The translations under genes and the position numbers were made by a program. The notes under the pieces are model-generated. The model did not search any database. It had not been told where the DNA came from and was given only the letters and a program-made list of their open reading frames with translations. From G963662655 sp963665015 (GTDB lineage Bacteria; Cloacimonadota; Cloacimonadia; Cloacimonadales; JAIOQZ01): a stretch of 64,000 nucleotides of DNA. Positions 51,112 through 60,913 of this stretch are shown here, one piece after another; within the stretch, counting starts at the first letter, position 1, and each line of letters starts with the position of its first letter. The stretch is taken from NCBI GenBank assembly GCA_963665015.2, contig CAXXSY010000003.1, positions 868,001 through 932,000 on the forward strand, given 5' to 3'.

Positions 51112-52134
51112 CTATATTCTCTCTTTTAAAAAGTTGATGTAATTGATTGCGGTCGGGTCGGTTTTGTACAGTACCGCCAGATAGAAACTGATCATATCGC
51201 CGAAATAGATCAGCGAAAACATCCGTTCCATCAGTGTGTCTCCTTCGGCGTAGAAGACAAGCGATGGAACCGAATCCTTCGTGAACAGTTCCTGCAAGAC
51301 GCGGATGCGTTTCAGATACTGCTCTTCCTCGTCCATGTTCTGCAGAAAGATCGGTATGAAGAGTTTCCGTTTCTCTTCGTTTTCCCAGCCTTCGATCTCG
51401 TTGTGGTTCATCTCCGGTAACGTGTGGCTGAAGGCGGGAAGCTTGGTGTTCTCGTTGAACTGACATTTCCAGCGGTACGCGACGGGGAGCAGTCTCGGAT
51501 TCGACGCATAGACGATCGGGATTTTCCCGAAAATCTCCTGCGCCATCTGCTTGGCGTAGTTGTGCTCCCGATCGACGCTGTCGGCGATGGCACCGGCCTT
51601 CTTGATCAGCATCGCGATAATGCTCTTGACCACGGTTTCCTGCGACTCGATCAGTCCGTATGCTTCCAGCAGCCGGATCGCCGAGAAGAATAGCCACGCA
51701 ATCGCGGATCGGGGTGGTTTTCCGCCCGGAACCATGACCCACGGGTCGTTCGGCAGCAGCGAGGCTTGCAGCTTGCCGCCGGAGGTTATCGCCGCGATGT
51801 ACGCGCCTTTCTTGCGTGCGATCCCGACGCAGGAGAGCGTCTCTTCCGTGTTACCGGAATAGCTGATGGCGATCAGCAGCGTCTTGTTGTCGATGTAGTT
51901 GGGTCTGTAATCCTTGATGACTTCGACGGGAAAATCGCTCCCGAAAATGCCGACAATCAAGTCGCCAGTAATGGCGGAACCGCCCATCCCGCAGATCACG
52001 ACACGTTCGATATTCTTCGGAGGCTGAAATCCCTCCGGAAGGCGGATGTCGGATTCTTGATAGGCGCTGATCACCTGCTCGGGCAGATGAATGATGTTTT
52101 CGTACATGGGGTCTGTATGATCGTGATTGCTCAT
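51112..52134 (-). CDS. Bifunctional phosphoglucose/phosphomannose isomerase-type sugar isomerase
   Basis: 340 residues. A SIS domain (VVICGMGGSAITGDLI; IAISYSGNTEETL; GGKLQA) then the C-terminal PGI/PMI part (NENTKLPAFSHTLPEMNHNEIEGW) match the archaeal-type bifunctional family. It interconverts glucose-6-P, mannose-6-P and fructose-6-P. Overlaps the neighbouring pgi stop by 4 nt. A separate full Pgi right beside it implies that this one serves mannose metabolism or is redundant. Confidence 0.85.
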   Translation of the reverse strand: MSNHDHTDPMYENIIHLPEQVISAYQESDIRLPEGFQPPKNIERVVICGMGGSAITGDLIVGIFGSDFPVEVIKDYRPNYIDNKTLLIAISYSGNTEETLSCVGIARKKGAYIAAITSGGKLQASLLPNDPWVMVPGGKPPRSAIAWLFFSAIRLLEAYGLIESQETVVKSIIAMLIKKAGAIADSVDREHNYAKQMAQEIFGKIPIVYASNPRLLPVAYRWKCQFNENTKLPAFSHTLPEMNHNEIEGWENEEKRKLFIPIFLQNMDEEEQYLKRIRVLQELFTKDSVPSLVFYAEGDTLMERMFSLIYFGDMISFYLAVLYKTDPTAINYINFLKERI

Positions 52135-53498
52135 AGTATTCTGCCTTTCTCTATTTTGGATTTCATAAACCGTTCGATTTCCTTCCTGCGCTCGTCGAAT
52201 CCCTTCTTGCCCATCATGGCGTAGGTGGCGATCTTACCCGCTTCCACGCCGGGCTGATCCAGCGGATCGATGTTCAGGAGCTTCCCGGCAAACACCGTCT
52301 GTACTTCGTACATGAAAATGAATTCGCCCAGGTGGTGCTCGTCGAGTGTGGGGAAGAGGATGGTGCAGTTGGGACGTCCGGCGTCGGTGAGTGCGATCTC
52401 GGTCGCCTGACGCTCTACGTTCAGCAGTGTGCTCAGGCTTTGACCGCCCAGGTAGTTCACCTCGTCGCGTTCAGGATAGATAGCCGGAATCTCGTAGTCC
52501 CAGGTGAATTTCTCCAGCCCCAGGAAGGTGGTGACCTTGTCGCACGGACCCTCGACGTAGAGCTGAACCTGCGAGTGCTGGTCGGTCGTTCCCAGTGCCT
52601 TGACCGGCGTTTGACCGACGAATATCTCGTTTCCATCGACGTCGTAGCGCTTGCCCAGACTTTCCGCCCAGAGCTGCCGATACCAGTCCGCCATGTCGTA
52701 CAGCGGATTCGAGTAGGGCATCATCACCGAGATGTTCATCCCCTTTTCCATGTAGAGTACGTGAAGGAGCGCGTTCAGATACGCGGGATTCTTCATCACG
52801 TCTTCGTTTTCACAGCGTGTTCGCATGGCCTTCGCGCCTTCGAGCAGCTTGTCGATATCGATCCCGACGAACGCCGAGGAAACCAGTCCCACATCGGTCA
52901 GTACTGAGAATCGTCCGCCCACGTTGCCAGGCACCACGAAGTCGCGGTATCCTTCTTTGACAATCAACTGTCGCAGGAAGCCTTTCTCGGCGTCGGTGGT
53001 GACGACCACGTGTTTCTTGTAATCGGGTCCGAAGACGTCGCGCAGCATGTTCAGCACGATCAGGTAGGTGCTCATGGTCTCGGCGGTGGTGCCGGACTTG
53101 GTGATCACGTTGAACAGCGTACGGGGAAGCTCGACCTGATCGAGGATTTCCTTCATCATATAGGGATCGACGTTGTCCGCGATGTAGAGCTTCCTGTCGA
53201 GGTTCTTCTCGGTCTTGAGCGCGGTGTAGAGCGCCCGGTTTCCCAGCGCCGAGCCTCCGATGCCCAGGACCACCATACAGTCGAAATCTTCGCGGACGTC
53301 GTTCGCGAAGGCGTGGATTTTCTTTGTATCGAAATCCGGCAGTTCGTAGAACCCCAGGATGTCGTTCTTGCGGTCGTTTATAATCTTATGGTGCGCGTCT
53401 TCTGCACGGGCACGGTTTTTCTCGATCTCGTCCGGCTTGATGCCGTTTGGAATGGTCTCTGAATATAAAAGGTGTGTGAAATCAAATTTTAATGCCAT
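52131..53498 (-). CDS. pgi: Glucose-6-phosphate isomerase
   Basis: 455 residues, the compact type (Bacillus-like). VVLGIGGSALGNRALY (SIS phosphate loop), FNVITKSGTTAETMSTYL and ALGTTDQHSQVQLYVEGP are the PGI motifs; GTTDQHSQ holds the catalytic His. Converts G6P and F6P in glycolysis. It starts 17 nt inside the ptsI end. Neighbours EI and HPr point to one carbohydrate unit. Confidence 0.95.
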   Translation of the reverse strand: MALKFDFTHLLYSETIPNGIKPDEIEKNRARAEDAHHKIINDRKNDILGFYELPDFDTKKIHAFANDVREDFDCMVVLGIGGSALGNRALYTALKTEKNLDRKLYIADNVDPYMMKEILDQVELPRTLFNVITKSGTTAETMSTYLIVLNMLRDVFGPDYKKHVVVTTDAEKGFLRQLIVKEGYRDFVVPGNVGGRFSVLTDVGLVSSAFVGIDIDKLLEGAKAMRTRCENEDVMKNPAYLNALLHVLYMEKGMNISVMMPYSNPLYDMADWYRQLWAESLGKRYDVDGNEIFVGQTPVKALGTTDQHSQVQLYVEGPCDKVTTFLGLEKFTWDYEIPAIYPERDEVNYLGGQSLSTLLNVERQATEIALTDAGRPNCTILFPTLDEHHLGEFIFMYEVQTVFAGKLLNIDPLDQPGVEAGKIATYAMMGKKGFDERRKEIERFMKSKIEKGRIL

Positions 53499-55215
53499 AT
53501 TTATCTCTCCATTGGCAGATGGTTTTCTGCACTTTCTTGGATGTGATCTGATCCAGGATGTCCAGCACCAGTTCGACCAGCACGCTCGAATCGATTTTGC
53601 CGATGAACTCCTTGATGGTGAGGAGCGATCCGGGATTGGTGCTCAGTTCGGTGATGCCGAGCCCCAGCAATATCGGTATGAAATCGCGATCGGACGCCAT
53701 CTCGCCGCAGACGGAGACCGGCAGGTTGTACTTACGGGCGTTCTGTACGATCAGCGTGATCAGGTGCATCATGGCTGGGTGATAGGGATTGTAATAATCG
53801 GTGACGTTTTCGCTGTTGCGATCGACCGCCAGCGTGTATTGGATCAGGTCGTTGGTACCGATGCTGAAGAAGTCGCAGTGCTGCGCCAGCGTGTCGGAGA
53901 TCATGGCGGCGGAGGGCACTTCGATCATCACGCCCAGCTTGATATCGTCGTCGAAGGGTATCCCGTTCTTGCGCAGCTCGTTCATGCATTCGTTGACGTG
54001 CTGTTTGGCGCGAAGCAGTTCGTCGAGGCTCGATACCATGGGGAACATGACGCGCACGTTGCCGTAATGGCTGGCACGAAGGATGGCCTTGAGCTGCGCG
54101 TGGAACATTTCCTGATGACGTAGCGAGAGCCGGATACCGCGGCAACCCAGGTTGGGATTCTCCTCATGGCGCAGATTGATCAGGCTGTGCAGTTTGTCGC
54201 CGCCGATATCCACTGTTCGGATCACGACGGGCTTGGGATTCAGTTCTTCGGCGATATGCTTGTATGCCTCGAATTGCTGGTTCTCGTCGGGAAGCTCGCT
54301 GTCGCCGATGTAGATGAACTCGGTGCGGAATAGCCCGATACCGTCCGCATTGATCCGTTTCACGTGCGCCAGCTCGTCCGGTAGCTCGATGTTGCAACGC
54401 AAGTTGATGCGCACGCCGTCCTTGGTCTTGGCGGGAAGATCGACCAGCTTCATAAGTTCGTCGGAACGATGTTGCTGCTGCTCGATCATGTGCTTGTAGA
54501 TTTCGGTCTTCTGTTTGGTGGGCGAAACCACCACTTCACCGGAATAGCCGTCGATGACGATCTCCTCGTCCTGGGGGACGGCTTTGCGAATTCCTTCGAC
54601 GCCCACGACAGCGGGAATCCCCAGCGCTCTCGCCACGATCGAACTATGCGAGGTGCGGCTGCCGATCTCGGATACGATACCCGCGATACCTTGCTTGGCG
54701 ACCTTGGTCAGCAGCGAGACGGGTATTTCCTCCAGGATCAGGATCGAATCGCGGGTAAGATTGCTCATCAAATCTTCTTCATAACCCATCATGAAGCCCA
54801 GAAGCCGGTTGGCGATCTCCCGATAGTCGGACACCCGCTCCGCGTAGTATTCGTTGTCCATGTTTTCGAACAGCTCGATGGCGTACGCGAAATGCTGATA
54901 GACGGCATTCTCCAGTCCGACAAGCTCGTCTTCGAGGATGCGGATCACATTTTTCTTGAGCTCCGGATCCTGCAGGATAAGCTTGTGGGAATGGAGAATC
55001 TCCTTTTCCACGTTCGAGAACGAAAATTCGTTGATCAGCCGGTCGATATCGGAGACGACCTTCTCGATGGCCGCTTCCAGGCGCTCGACCTCTTTCGAAA
55101 CGCACTCTTTCTCGATACGTCGCTCGGGTATGGTCATGGGGCGGCTCTCCTTCAGAACCGCTTTCCCGATCGCGATACCATGTGATACCCCAAGTCCTTT
55201 CAGTGTTTGCATCAT
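53482..55215 (-). CDS. ptsI: PTS enzyme I, phosphoenolpyruvate-protein phosphotransferase
   Basis: 577 residues. LKGLGVSHGIAIGKA start, the phospho-accepting His in GSRTSHSSIVARALG, and the C-terminal PEP-binding TIM-barrel motifs (GIGLFRTEFIY, MIEVPSAAMISD, SIGTNDLIQYTLAVDR). It takes phosphate from PEP and passes it to HPr. Its start overlaps the HPr stop by 4 nt. No EIIA/B/C is in the window, so it may feed regulation rather than transport. Confidence 0.97.
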   Translation of the reverse strand: MMQTLKGLGVSHGIAIGKAVLKESRPMTIPERRIEKECVSKEVERLEAAIEKVVSDIDRLINEFSFSNVEKEILHSHKLILQDPELKKNVIRILEDELVGLENAVYQHFAYAIELFENMDNEYYAERVSDYREIANRLLGFMMGYEEDLMSNLTRDSILILEEIPVSLLTKVAKQGIAGIVSEIGSRTSHSSIVARALGIPAVVGVEGIRKAVPQDEEIVIDGYSGEVVVSPTKQKTEIYKHMIEQQQHRSDELMKLVDLPAKTKDGVRINLRCNIELPDELAHVKRINADGIGLFRTEFIYIGDSELPDENQQFEAYKHIAEELNPKPVVIRTVDIGGDKLHSLINLRHEENPNLGCRGIRLSLRHQEMFHAQLKAILRASHYGNVRVMFPMVSSLDELLRAKQHVNECMNELRKNGIPFDDDIKLGVMIEVPSAAMISDTLAQHCDFFSIGTNDLIQYTLAVDRNSENVTDYYNPYHPAMMHLITLIVQNARKYNLPVSVCGEMASDRDFIPILLGLGITELSTNPGSLLTIKEFIGKIDSSVLVELVLDILDQITSKKVQKTICQWRDKYGIKI

Positions 55216-55478
55216 TCCTCGTCAAACCTGGTTTTGAACAAGTTCTCGATTTCGTCGATAAGGTATTCTTCGTCCGGTCCGTGCGCCCAGAGCTTCAGCT
55301 CCGTGCCTTTTGTGGCGGCGAGTGTCATGACGCCCATGATACTCTTGCCGTTGACTTCCGTGTCGTCCTTGATAATCTTGAAGTCCGAGCGAAACTTGTT
55401 CGCCGTCTTCACGATGAGCGTACATGGTCTGGCATGCAAGCCCAGCTTATTTTGCACGATCGTAATTTTTTCTGTCAT
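55212..55478 (-). CDS. ptsH: HPr phosphocarrier
   Basis: 88 residues. LGLHARPCTLIVK carries His15, the EI/EII phosphate site; NGKSIMGVM carries the HprK-target Ser46. Both sites are intact, so HPr can be regulated by the HprK encoded 37 nt upstream. Slightly acidic C-terminal tail (EEYLIDEIENLFKTRFDEE). Confidence 0.95.
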   Translation of the reverse strand: MTEKITIVQNKLGLHARPCTLIVKTANKFRSDFKIIKDDTEVNGKSIMGVMTLAATKGTELKLWAHGPDEEYLIDEIENLFKTRFDEE

Positions 55479-55515
55479 CCCGATTCTGCTTTCGATCCCG
55501 ATTTCAGGTCAATCT

Positions 55516-56463
55516 TTATTTCCGCATGGAGATGGTTTTTTGTCGAATTTCTTCCTGGAGCCTTCTTGTGTAGGCTTCCGCGGCGTCATAACCGAAGGTC
55601 TTGAGGATATGATTCATCGCGATCACTTCGATGATGACGGAGACGTTTTTACCGGGAGACACCGGTAGGTAGATGACGGGGATGTTAACCCCATGATACC
55701 CGACATAATTGTTCTTCAGACCGATGCGCTCGTAGTCCATGCTGTCGCGCCAGGGCATCAGCTCCACCTGTACCTCGATCTGCTTGCTTTGCCGGACCAC
55801 CTGGATGCCGAACATGCGCTCGATATCGATGATCCCCACGCCGCGAACCTCCATGAACCAGCCTGCGTCGCGTGCCGGTGTGCCGATCAGCGTGTCGTTG
55901 GCGAGTGCGATTTTCACAAGGTCGTCCGCGATCAGCCGGTGACCGCGCTCTACGAGGTCCAGCGCGCATTCGCTTTTGCCGATCCCGCTCGCGCCGGTCA
56001 GCATCACGCCCACGCCGAAGACATCGACCAGCGTCGCGTGGATCGTTTTCTTGGGCGCGAAGTACATGCTCAGGTAGCGGTTGAGGTTGTTGAAGAGCTT
56101 CTCGGTGGTTAGTCGGCTGGAGAGAAGCGCGATGTTCATCTCGTTCGCCAGGTACTCGATGTGATGCGGCACGGTGAGTCCCTTGGTGACGATGATGCAG
56201 GGAATGCTGTATTCGAAGATGGTCTTGATCCGCTCGTACAGCGCGTCGTCTCCGAGGGTTTGCAAGAAGCTGATCTCGGTCTCGCCCAGCACCTGGATCC
56301 GCTTGTAGGCGAAACGATCCAGATAGCCGGACAGGGCCAGACCGGGTCGGTTCAGTTGTGAATCGGAGATCGAGTTGTTCAGCGTTTTCTTGCGGCTGAT
56401 CAGCGAAAGCGCCAGATCTTTTTTCTTTCTTTCGAACAATTCTTTTACGGATAATTCAACCAT
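55516..56463 (-). CDS. hprK: HPr kinase/phosphorylase
   Basis: 315 residues. Walker A-like GASGIGKSECALDL, VERGHRLIADDLVKI and the HprK signature near MEVRGVGIIDIERMFG. The N-terminal HPr_kinase_N part (~1-125) is complete. It phosphorylates HPr Ser46 with ATP or PPi and removes it with phosphate. Follows a probable terminator/attenuator after hpf and directly precedes ptsH. Confidence 0.95.
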   Translation of the reverse strand: MVELSVKELFERKKKDLALSLISRKKTLNNSISDSQLNRPGLALSGYLDRFAYKRIQVLGETEISFLQTLGDDALYERIKTIFEYSIPCIIVTKGLTVPHHIEYLANEMNIALLSSRLTTEKLFNNLNRYLSMYFAPKKTIHATLVDVFGVGVMLTGASGIGKSECALDLVERGHRLIADDLVKIALANDTLIGTPARDAGWFMEVRGVGIIDIERMFGIQVVRQSKQIEVQVELMPWRDSMDYERIGLKNNYVGYHGVNIPVIYLPVSPGKNVSVIIEVIAMNHILKTFGYDAAEAYTRRLQEEIRQKTISMRK

Positions 56464-56481
56464 TGTGCCTCTCTGGTAAAA

Positions 56482-56508
56482 GGGCTGCCGTCCCGAAGGA
56501 CGGCGCCC
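56482..56508 (-). terminator. UUCG-loop hairpin between hpf and hprK
   Basis: Minus strand GGGC-GCCGTCC-TTCG-GGACGGC-A-GCCC then TTTTACC. An 11-bp stem with a stable TTCG tetraloop and one bulged A, followed by four T's, so a partial terminator or mRNA stabiliser in the operon. Confidence 0.65.
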
Positions 56509-56529
56509 ATTTATAAAGTGGAAACGGGA

Positions 56530-57066
56530 TTACGGCATGAGCAGCTTGAACGTCTGCTCGTCGCGCTTGACCAGGACGTTGATCCGGTCGGTCTCCACGT
56601 TTTTGAAAATCAGGTAGGAATCTTTGACCTTCTCGATTTGATTCATCGCTTCGTCAACACTCATGGTCTCGGCGGCGATGCGTTTGGTTTTAAGGCGCTT
56701 TCTGGGCTTCTCCTCGTCACCGTACCGTTCGAAAAGATCGGCATGAACGAAATGCAAATCTTCCTTCAGTCGTTTCTTCTGATGGTCTGTAACCTTGTCC
56801 TTCAGCTTCTTGATTTGAGCTTCCATCTTGTCGATCACCGTATCTACCGCCAGGTACATGTCATGGTCTTCAGCCTCGCTTTGCAGACTGAAATGGGATG
56901 CGTGAAGCGACATTTCAACGTGATTCCGGCTCCCCTCGAGAGAAAGCGTCAGGTGAACGTTGATGATATGATCGAAGTACTTTTCCAGCTTTTCGCAAGC
57001 TTCTTCAACGTGGTCACGGATCGCGTTGGTCAGATCAAAGTGGCGTGCAGTGATTGTGATTTGCAT
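56530..57066 (-). CDS. hpf: Long-form ribosome hibernation promoting factor
   Basis: 178 residues. The N-terminal S30AE domain (ITITARHFDLTNAIRDHVEEACEKLEKYF) and the C-terminal dimerisation domain (MSVDEAMNQIEKVKDSYLIFKN) joined by a basic linker mark the long HPF form, which dimerises 70S ribosomes into 100S in stationary phase. Conserved in the rpoN neighbourhood. Good start at ATG 57066 with AAAGGGG upstream. Confidence 0.93.
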   Translation of the reverse strand: MQITITARHFDLTNAIRDHVEEACEKLEKYFDHIINVHLTLSLEGSRNHVEMSLHASHFSLQSEAEDHDMYLAVDTVIDKMEAQIKKLKDKVTDHQKKRLKEDLHFVHADLFERYGDEEKPRKRLKTKRIAAETMSVDEAMNQIEKVKDSYLIFKNVETDRINVLVKRDEQTFKLLMP

Positions 57067-57087
57067 AATGGTACCCCTTTCTTTGGT

Positions 57088-58029
57088 TTATTTCAAATTG
57101 CCAGCTAATGATTTCCTATCAGCGTACCTCCTTCCTTCTATTTCTTCAACGTATATATCGATTGTCGTTTCCATTCTGTCAAATATCTTTTCCGCCATGT
57201 AGCTGCTACGTACCAGCGGTGCGGAAAAAACCATTAGAAATCCCATCTTCTCGCCCTCGGTCCGGTAGTGCTCGAAAACCTCCGGCGAGACGTATTCCCG
57301 AACCTGATAATGACGCGGCGAGGGCATCATGTACTGTCCGATGGTCACGATATCCACATCGTGCTCGCGCAGCGTCCGAAGCAGCCCGATCACCTCTTCG
57401 CGGGTCTCACCCAGCCCGACCATGAAGCCACTCTTAGTCAGCATGTCGGGACTGATCTCTTTGACACGTTTCAACAGGTTCAGGCTGCGATAAAAATCTG
57501 CCATGGGTCGCACCTTCGGGTAAAGCCGCTCGATGGTCTCCACATTGTGGTTCAGGATGTCGGGGTTCGAATCGACGACCGTGCGCAGCGCATCCGCATT
57601 ACCCTGCAAATCCGAGACCAGCATCTCGATCGTCATGCCCTTGTTGTCCCGCAGCGCACGAATCACCTTCGCGATGTGCTCCGCGCCGCCGTCGTCGAGA
57701 TCGTCTCTCGTCACCATGGTGAGTACGACGTGCCGGAGCTTCAGGGTTCGCGCCGTTTCAGCGACTCTCTCCGGTTCCATGGGATCGGGAGCCGGCAGAT
57801 TCGACGTAGCCTTCTCCACCGCGCAGAAAGTGCAGTTGCGGGTGCAGTGATCGCCGAGGATCATCAGGGTCGCGGTACCGCGCTCGAAGCACTCGCCGCG
57901 GTTCGGGCATTTCGCGCTCTCGCAGACGGTGTTGAGGTTCAGCCGCCTCAGCAGCCGCGTGATTTCGCGCGTCTTACGCGATCCGAGAGAATCGGCCTTC
58001 AGCCATTCGGGTTTGCGAAGTCTTTCCAT
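57088..58029 (-). CDS. lipA: Lipoyl synthase (radical SAM)
   Basis: 313 residues. The auxiliary cluster CESAKCPNRGECF, then radical SAM CTRNCTFCAV and LVSDLQGN. Inserts two sulfurs into the octanoyl group of lipoyl domains. Placed directly behind lpdA, its functional partner; the lipoate-requiring dehydrogenase complexes are not in view. Confidence 0.96.
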   Translation of the reverse strand: MERLRKPEWLKADSLGSRKTREITRLLRRLNLNTVCESAKCPNRGECFERGTATLMILGDHCTRNCTFCAVEKATSNLPAPDPMEPERVAETARTLKLRHVVLTMVTRDDLDDGGAEHIAKVIRALRDNKGMTIEMLVSDLQGNADALRTVVDSNPDILNHNVETIERLYPKVRPMADFYRSLNLLKRVKEISPDMLTKSGFMVGLGETREEVIGLLRTLREHDVDIVTIGQYMMPSPRHYQVREYVSPEVFEHYRTEGEKMGFLMVFSAPLVRSSYMAEKIFDRMETTIDIYVEEIEGRRYADRKSLAGNLK

Positions 58030-58045
58030 CTATTTCTCGATTCAG

Positions 58046-59440
58046 TTAAACCTTGTGCAGTGCCATGCCTTCGAGGTCTTCCACCGCTTCCGCGACCGCC
58101 TCCGACAGCGTCGGGTGCGCATAGACGATCTCCGATGCCTGTTCGACGGTGACGCCCATCTGGATCAGGATTCCGCCCTCGGCGATCAGCTCGGTGGCGT
58201 TTGCGCCGATGATGTGCATTCCCACGATCCGATGGGTCTTCGCGTCGGCGATCGTCTTGACGAATCCGAACGACTGCCCCATGCCGAGTGCCTTGCCGTT
58301 CGCGCTGAAAGGAAATTTTCCAATCAGGATTCCGCAGTAAAAGTCCTTTGCCTGCTCCTCGGTGAGTCCGGCGGAACCGATCTCGGGATGGGTGAAGGTG
58401 CAGCGCGGGATGTCCGTGTATCGGATTGCCTTGAGCATCGTTTCGCTGCCCTCGATGCGGCTTTTGATATCCTGCACCGCGTGCAGACCTTGCTTGCTGG
58501 CCACATGCGCGAGCTGCATCTTGCCTGTCAGGTCGCCGATGGCGTAGAGCTTCGGCAGGTCGGTGCGCATGTTTTCGTCGATAAGGACAGCGCCCTTTTC
58601 CATCGCGGGTCGGCAGTCGATGAACTCGATATCGAGTCGCGGCTTTCTGCCCACGCTGACCAGCACCTTGTCAGCGGTCAGTTCCTTGCCGCCGGAAAGT
58701 GTCAGAATCGCCTTTCCATCCTCGATGCGGCAGGCTTCCACCGCCTTCTTCAGATGCACCTTGATGCCGGATTTCTTGAATGCCATCGCCAGACGCTTCG
58801 ATACCTCTTCATCCTCTGTGGCGACCAGCCTCGGCAGGAATTCCACGATCTCCACCTCGACGCCGAAGCTGTTCATGGCGGACGCGAATTCGCAGCCGAT
58901 CACGCCGCCGCCCACGACGATCAGTCGCTCGGGAAGCTCGGTCATGGAAAGGATGTGGTCGGAGGAGCAGACGATCTCGCCGTCGAATTTCATGAAGGGC
59001 AGTTCGATCGGAACCGCGCCGGTGGCGAGGATCACGTACTCGACGAGGTACTCCTGTTCCGCGGTGATGACGTAGCCCTCGTCCGTCTTACGGATGGTGG
59101 ACACGCTGTGGTTGACCACGGGTATCTTCTTCTTCTTGTAGATAAACTCGATGCCGCCCACGAGCTGCTCGACCACCTTCTGCTTGCGCTCGGCAACACG
59201 CGGGTAATCGACCGCCGGATTCTCGGCGGACAGCCCGAATTCCTCCGCGCTCTTCATCTCGCAGAAAAGCTCCGCCGGCTTGACCAGCGCTTTGGTGGGA
59301 ATGCAGCCCTTGTTCAGGCAAACTCCGCCCAGACGTTTCTTTTCGAATACGACAACGTCGATTCCGTATCGTTCCAGCTTCAGCGCCGCGACGTATCCGC
59401 CCGGCCCACCGCCAATTACTGCTACTGTGTGTCTTGTCAT
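58046..59440 (-). CDS. lpdA: Dihydrolipoyl dehydrogenase
   Basis: 464 residues. FAD motif VIGGGPGGYVAALKLER, redox-active pair GGVCLNKGCIPTKAL, NAD-binding VVGGGVIGCEFASAM, and the C-terminal His-Glu in YAHPTLSEAVAEAV. Oxidises the dihydrolipoyl group of 2-oxoacid dehydrogenase or glycine cleavage complexes. Overlaps rpoN end by 4 nt. Confidence 0.96.
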   Translation of the reverse strand: MTRHTVAVIGGGPGGYVAALKLERYGIDVVVFEKKRLGGVCLNKGCIPTKALVKPAELFCEMKSAEEFGLSAENPAVDYPRVAERKQKVVEQLVGGIEFIYKKKKIPVVNHSVSTIRKTDEGYVITAEQEYLVEYVILATGAVPIELPFMKFDGEIVCSSDHILSMTELPERLIVVGGGVIGCEFASAMNSFGVEVEIVEFLPRLVATEDEEVSKRLAMAFKKSGIKVHLKKAVEACRIEDGKAILTLSGGKELTADKVLVSVGRKPRLDIEFIDCRPAMEKGAVLIDENMRTDLPKLYAIGDLTGKMQLAHVASKQGLHAVQDIKSRIEGSETMLKAIRYTDIPRCTFTHPEIGSAGLTEEQAKDFYCGILIGKFPFSANGKALGMGQSFGFVKTIADAKTHRIVGMHIIGANATELIAEGGILIQMGVTVEQASEIVYAHPTLSEAVAEAVEDLEGMALHKV

Positions 59441-60906
59441 CCCTCTTTCCTCCTCAAACGACTATTCAGAATGCCCAATCCCTCACGATACTTGGCGATA
59501 ACCCGCCGCGATACGCTGATGCCGCGCTCCTTGAGGATGTTCGCGATGTCCTGATCGCTGATCGGCTTTCGCTTGTCCTCCTCTTCGATCATTTCGCGGA
59601 TGTTCCGTTCGACAAGCTGGCGCGACACGGCGTCATAGTTCTTGTCCTTGCCGGCGGTTGATGTGAAGAAGTCTTTCAGGCACATCACGCCGAAGGGCGT
59701 GTCCGCGTATTTGGAGCGCACGACACGGGATATGGTCGATTCATTCACCTGAAGCTCCGCCGCGATGGTGGAGTAGGTAAGCGGTTCGAGGATTCCGGTT
59801 TCGTTGTAGAAGAATTGACGTTGGTGCTGTATGATGGAGCGCGTGACCCTCTCGAGGGTGCGGTTGCGCATATACATCGATTTGATGAGGAATTTGGCGG
59901 AATTGATCTTGCTACGCACGTAGTTGAGCGCGTCCTTGTCCTTGCCCATGTTCTTGATGATGTCGCGGTAGCGTCGACTGATAATGATGTTGGGCATGAA
60001 GGAGTCGTTGATGATCAATTCGTATTCGTTGTCGATCTTCTTGATGATCACGTCCGGAACCATGTAGTTGGTCTCGTTGGCGACGAGGCGCAAGCCCGGC
60101 TTGGGGTCGAGTACGGAGATTTCTTCCTTGATCTCCAGCACGTATTCAATCGCGATTTTATACTTGGAAGCGATATTCTGGTATCTTCTATGGATCAGGT
60201 CGCAGAAGTCTTCGCGGATGATGCCGGTGAGGACCGGGTTGTCGAGCTGTTCGACGGAAAGCTGCGCCATCAGGCATTCCGAAATGTCGCGTGCCGTGAT
60301 ACCGGCCGGATTCAGGTGCAGGACGATCCGGTGAATCTCGTTTGCTCGTTCCGGTTCGATTCCGTATTCGGCCGCCAGCTCGAAGATGTCGAATTCGTCC
60401 GGCAGGTAACCGTGAACGTTTGCCGTATCGATCAGGTCGGTAGCGAAGTCGTATTCGTCCTCATCGAGTTCGAAGCGGTCGAGCTGGTCCAGGAACTCCT
60501 GCTTCTTGTCTTCCTGGATGCGCAGGGTGTTTTCGTGATCGACTTCGTCGGGGGCGTCACGGAAGGACGTCCTCTCGTCGGAGTGGTAATCGTTCCATGT
60601 GTCGAGAATCTCGCTCAGTTCCTTGGCTTCGTCGATTGTTTCCTTCAGCTCCGTGTCCGAATTTTCTATCGGCGATTCCGCTTCCTGTTCGTTGGACTCC
60701 GATTCTTCCTTCCGGTCGGTTTCCGTTTCGCGCGATTCGTCCTCTTCCTGCATCTCGAGCATGGGGTTGGTGATCAACTCATGCTTCATGTGCATCTCGA
60801 GCTCGAGAATGGGTAGCGAGAGCAAATGAAGAGACTGGAGCATTTTCGGTCTCAGCTCGAGCCGTTGCTCCTGCTTCTGTGATAGGATTTGTTGTATTCT
60901 TGCCAT
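59437..60906 (-). CDS. rpoN: RNA polymerase sigma-54 factor
   Basis: 489 residues from ATG 60906; a TTG at 60921 would add five residues. Region I is glutamine/leucine-rich (ILSQKQEQRLELRPKMLQSLHLLSLP), region II is very acidic (~50-110), and the core-binding and DNA-binding parts follow. The helix-turn-helix and RpoN box are VSRRVIAKYREGLGI. It directs polymerase to -24/-12 promoters; the window itself has two such promoters at 8769 and 9397. Confidence 0.96.
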   Translation of the reverse strand: MARIQQILSQKQEQRLELRPKMLQSLHLLSLPILELEMHMKHELITNPMLEMQEEDESRETETDRKEESESNEQEAESPIENSDTELKETIDEAKELSEILDTWNDYHSDERTSFRDAPDEVDHENTLRIQEDKKQEFLDQLDRFELDEDEYDFATDLIDTANVHGYLPDEFDIFELAAEYGIEPERANEIHRIVLHLNPAGITARDISECLMAQLSVEQLDNPVLTGIIREDFCDLIHRRYQNIASKYKIAIEYVLEIKEEISVLDPKPGLRLVANETNYMVPDVIIKKIDNEYELIINDSFMPNIIISRRYRDIIKNMGKDKDALNYVRSKINSAKFLIKSMYMRNRTLERVTRSIIQHQRQFFYNETGILEPLTYSTIAAELQVNESTISRVVRSKYADTPFGVMCLKDFFTSTAGKDKNYDAVSRQLVERNIREMIEEEDKRKPISDQDIANILKERGISVSRRVIAKYREGLGILNSRLRRKEG

Positions 60907-60913
60907 AATTACT

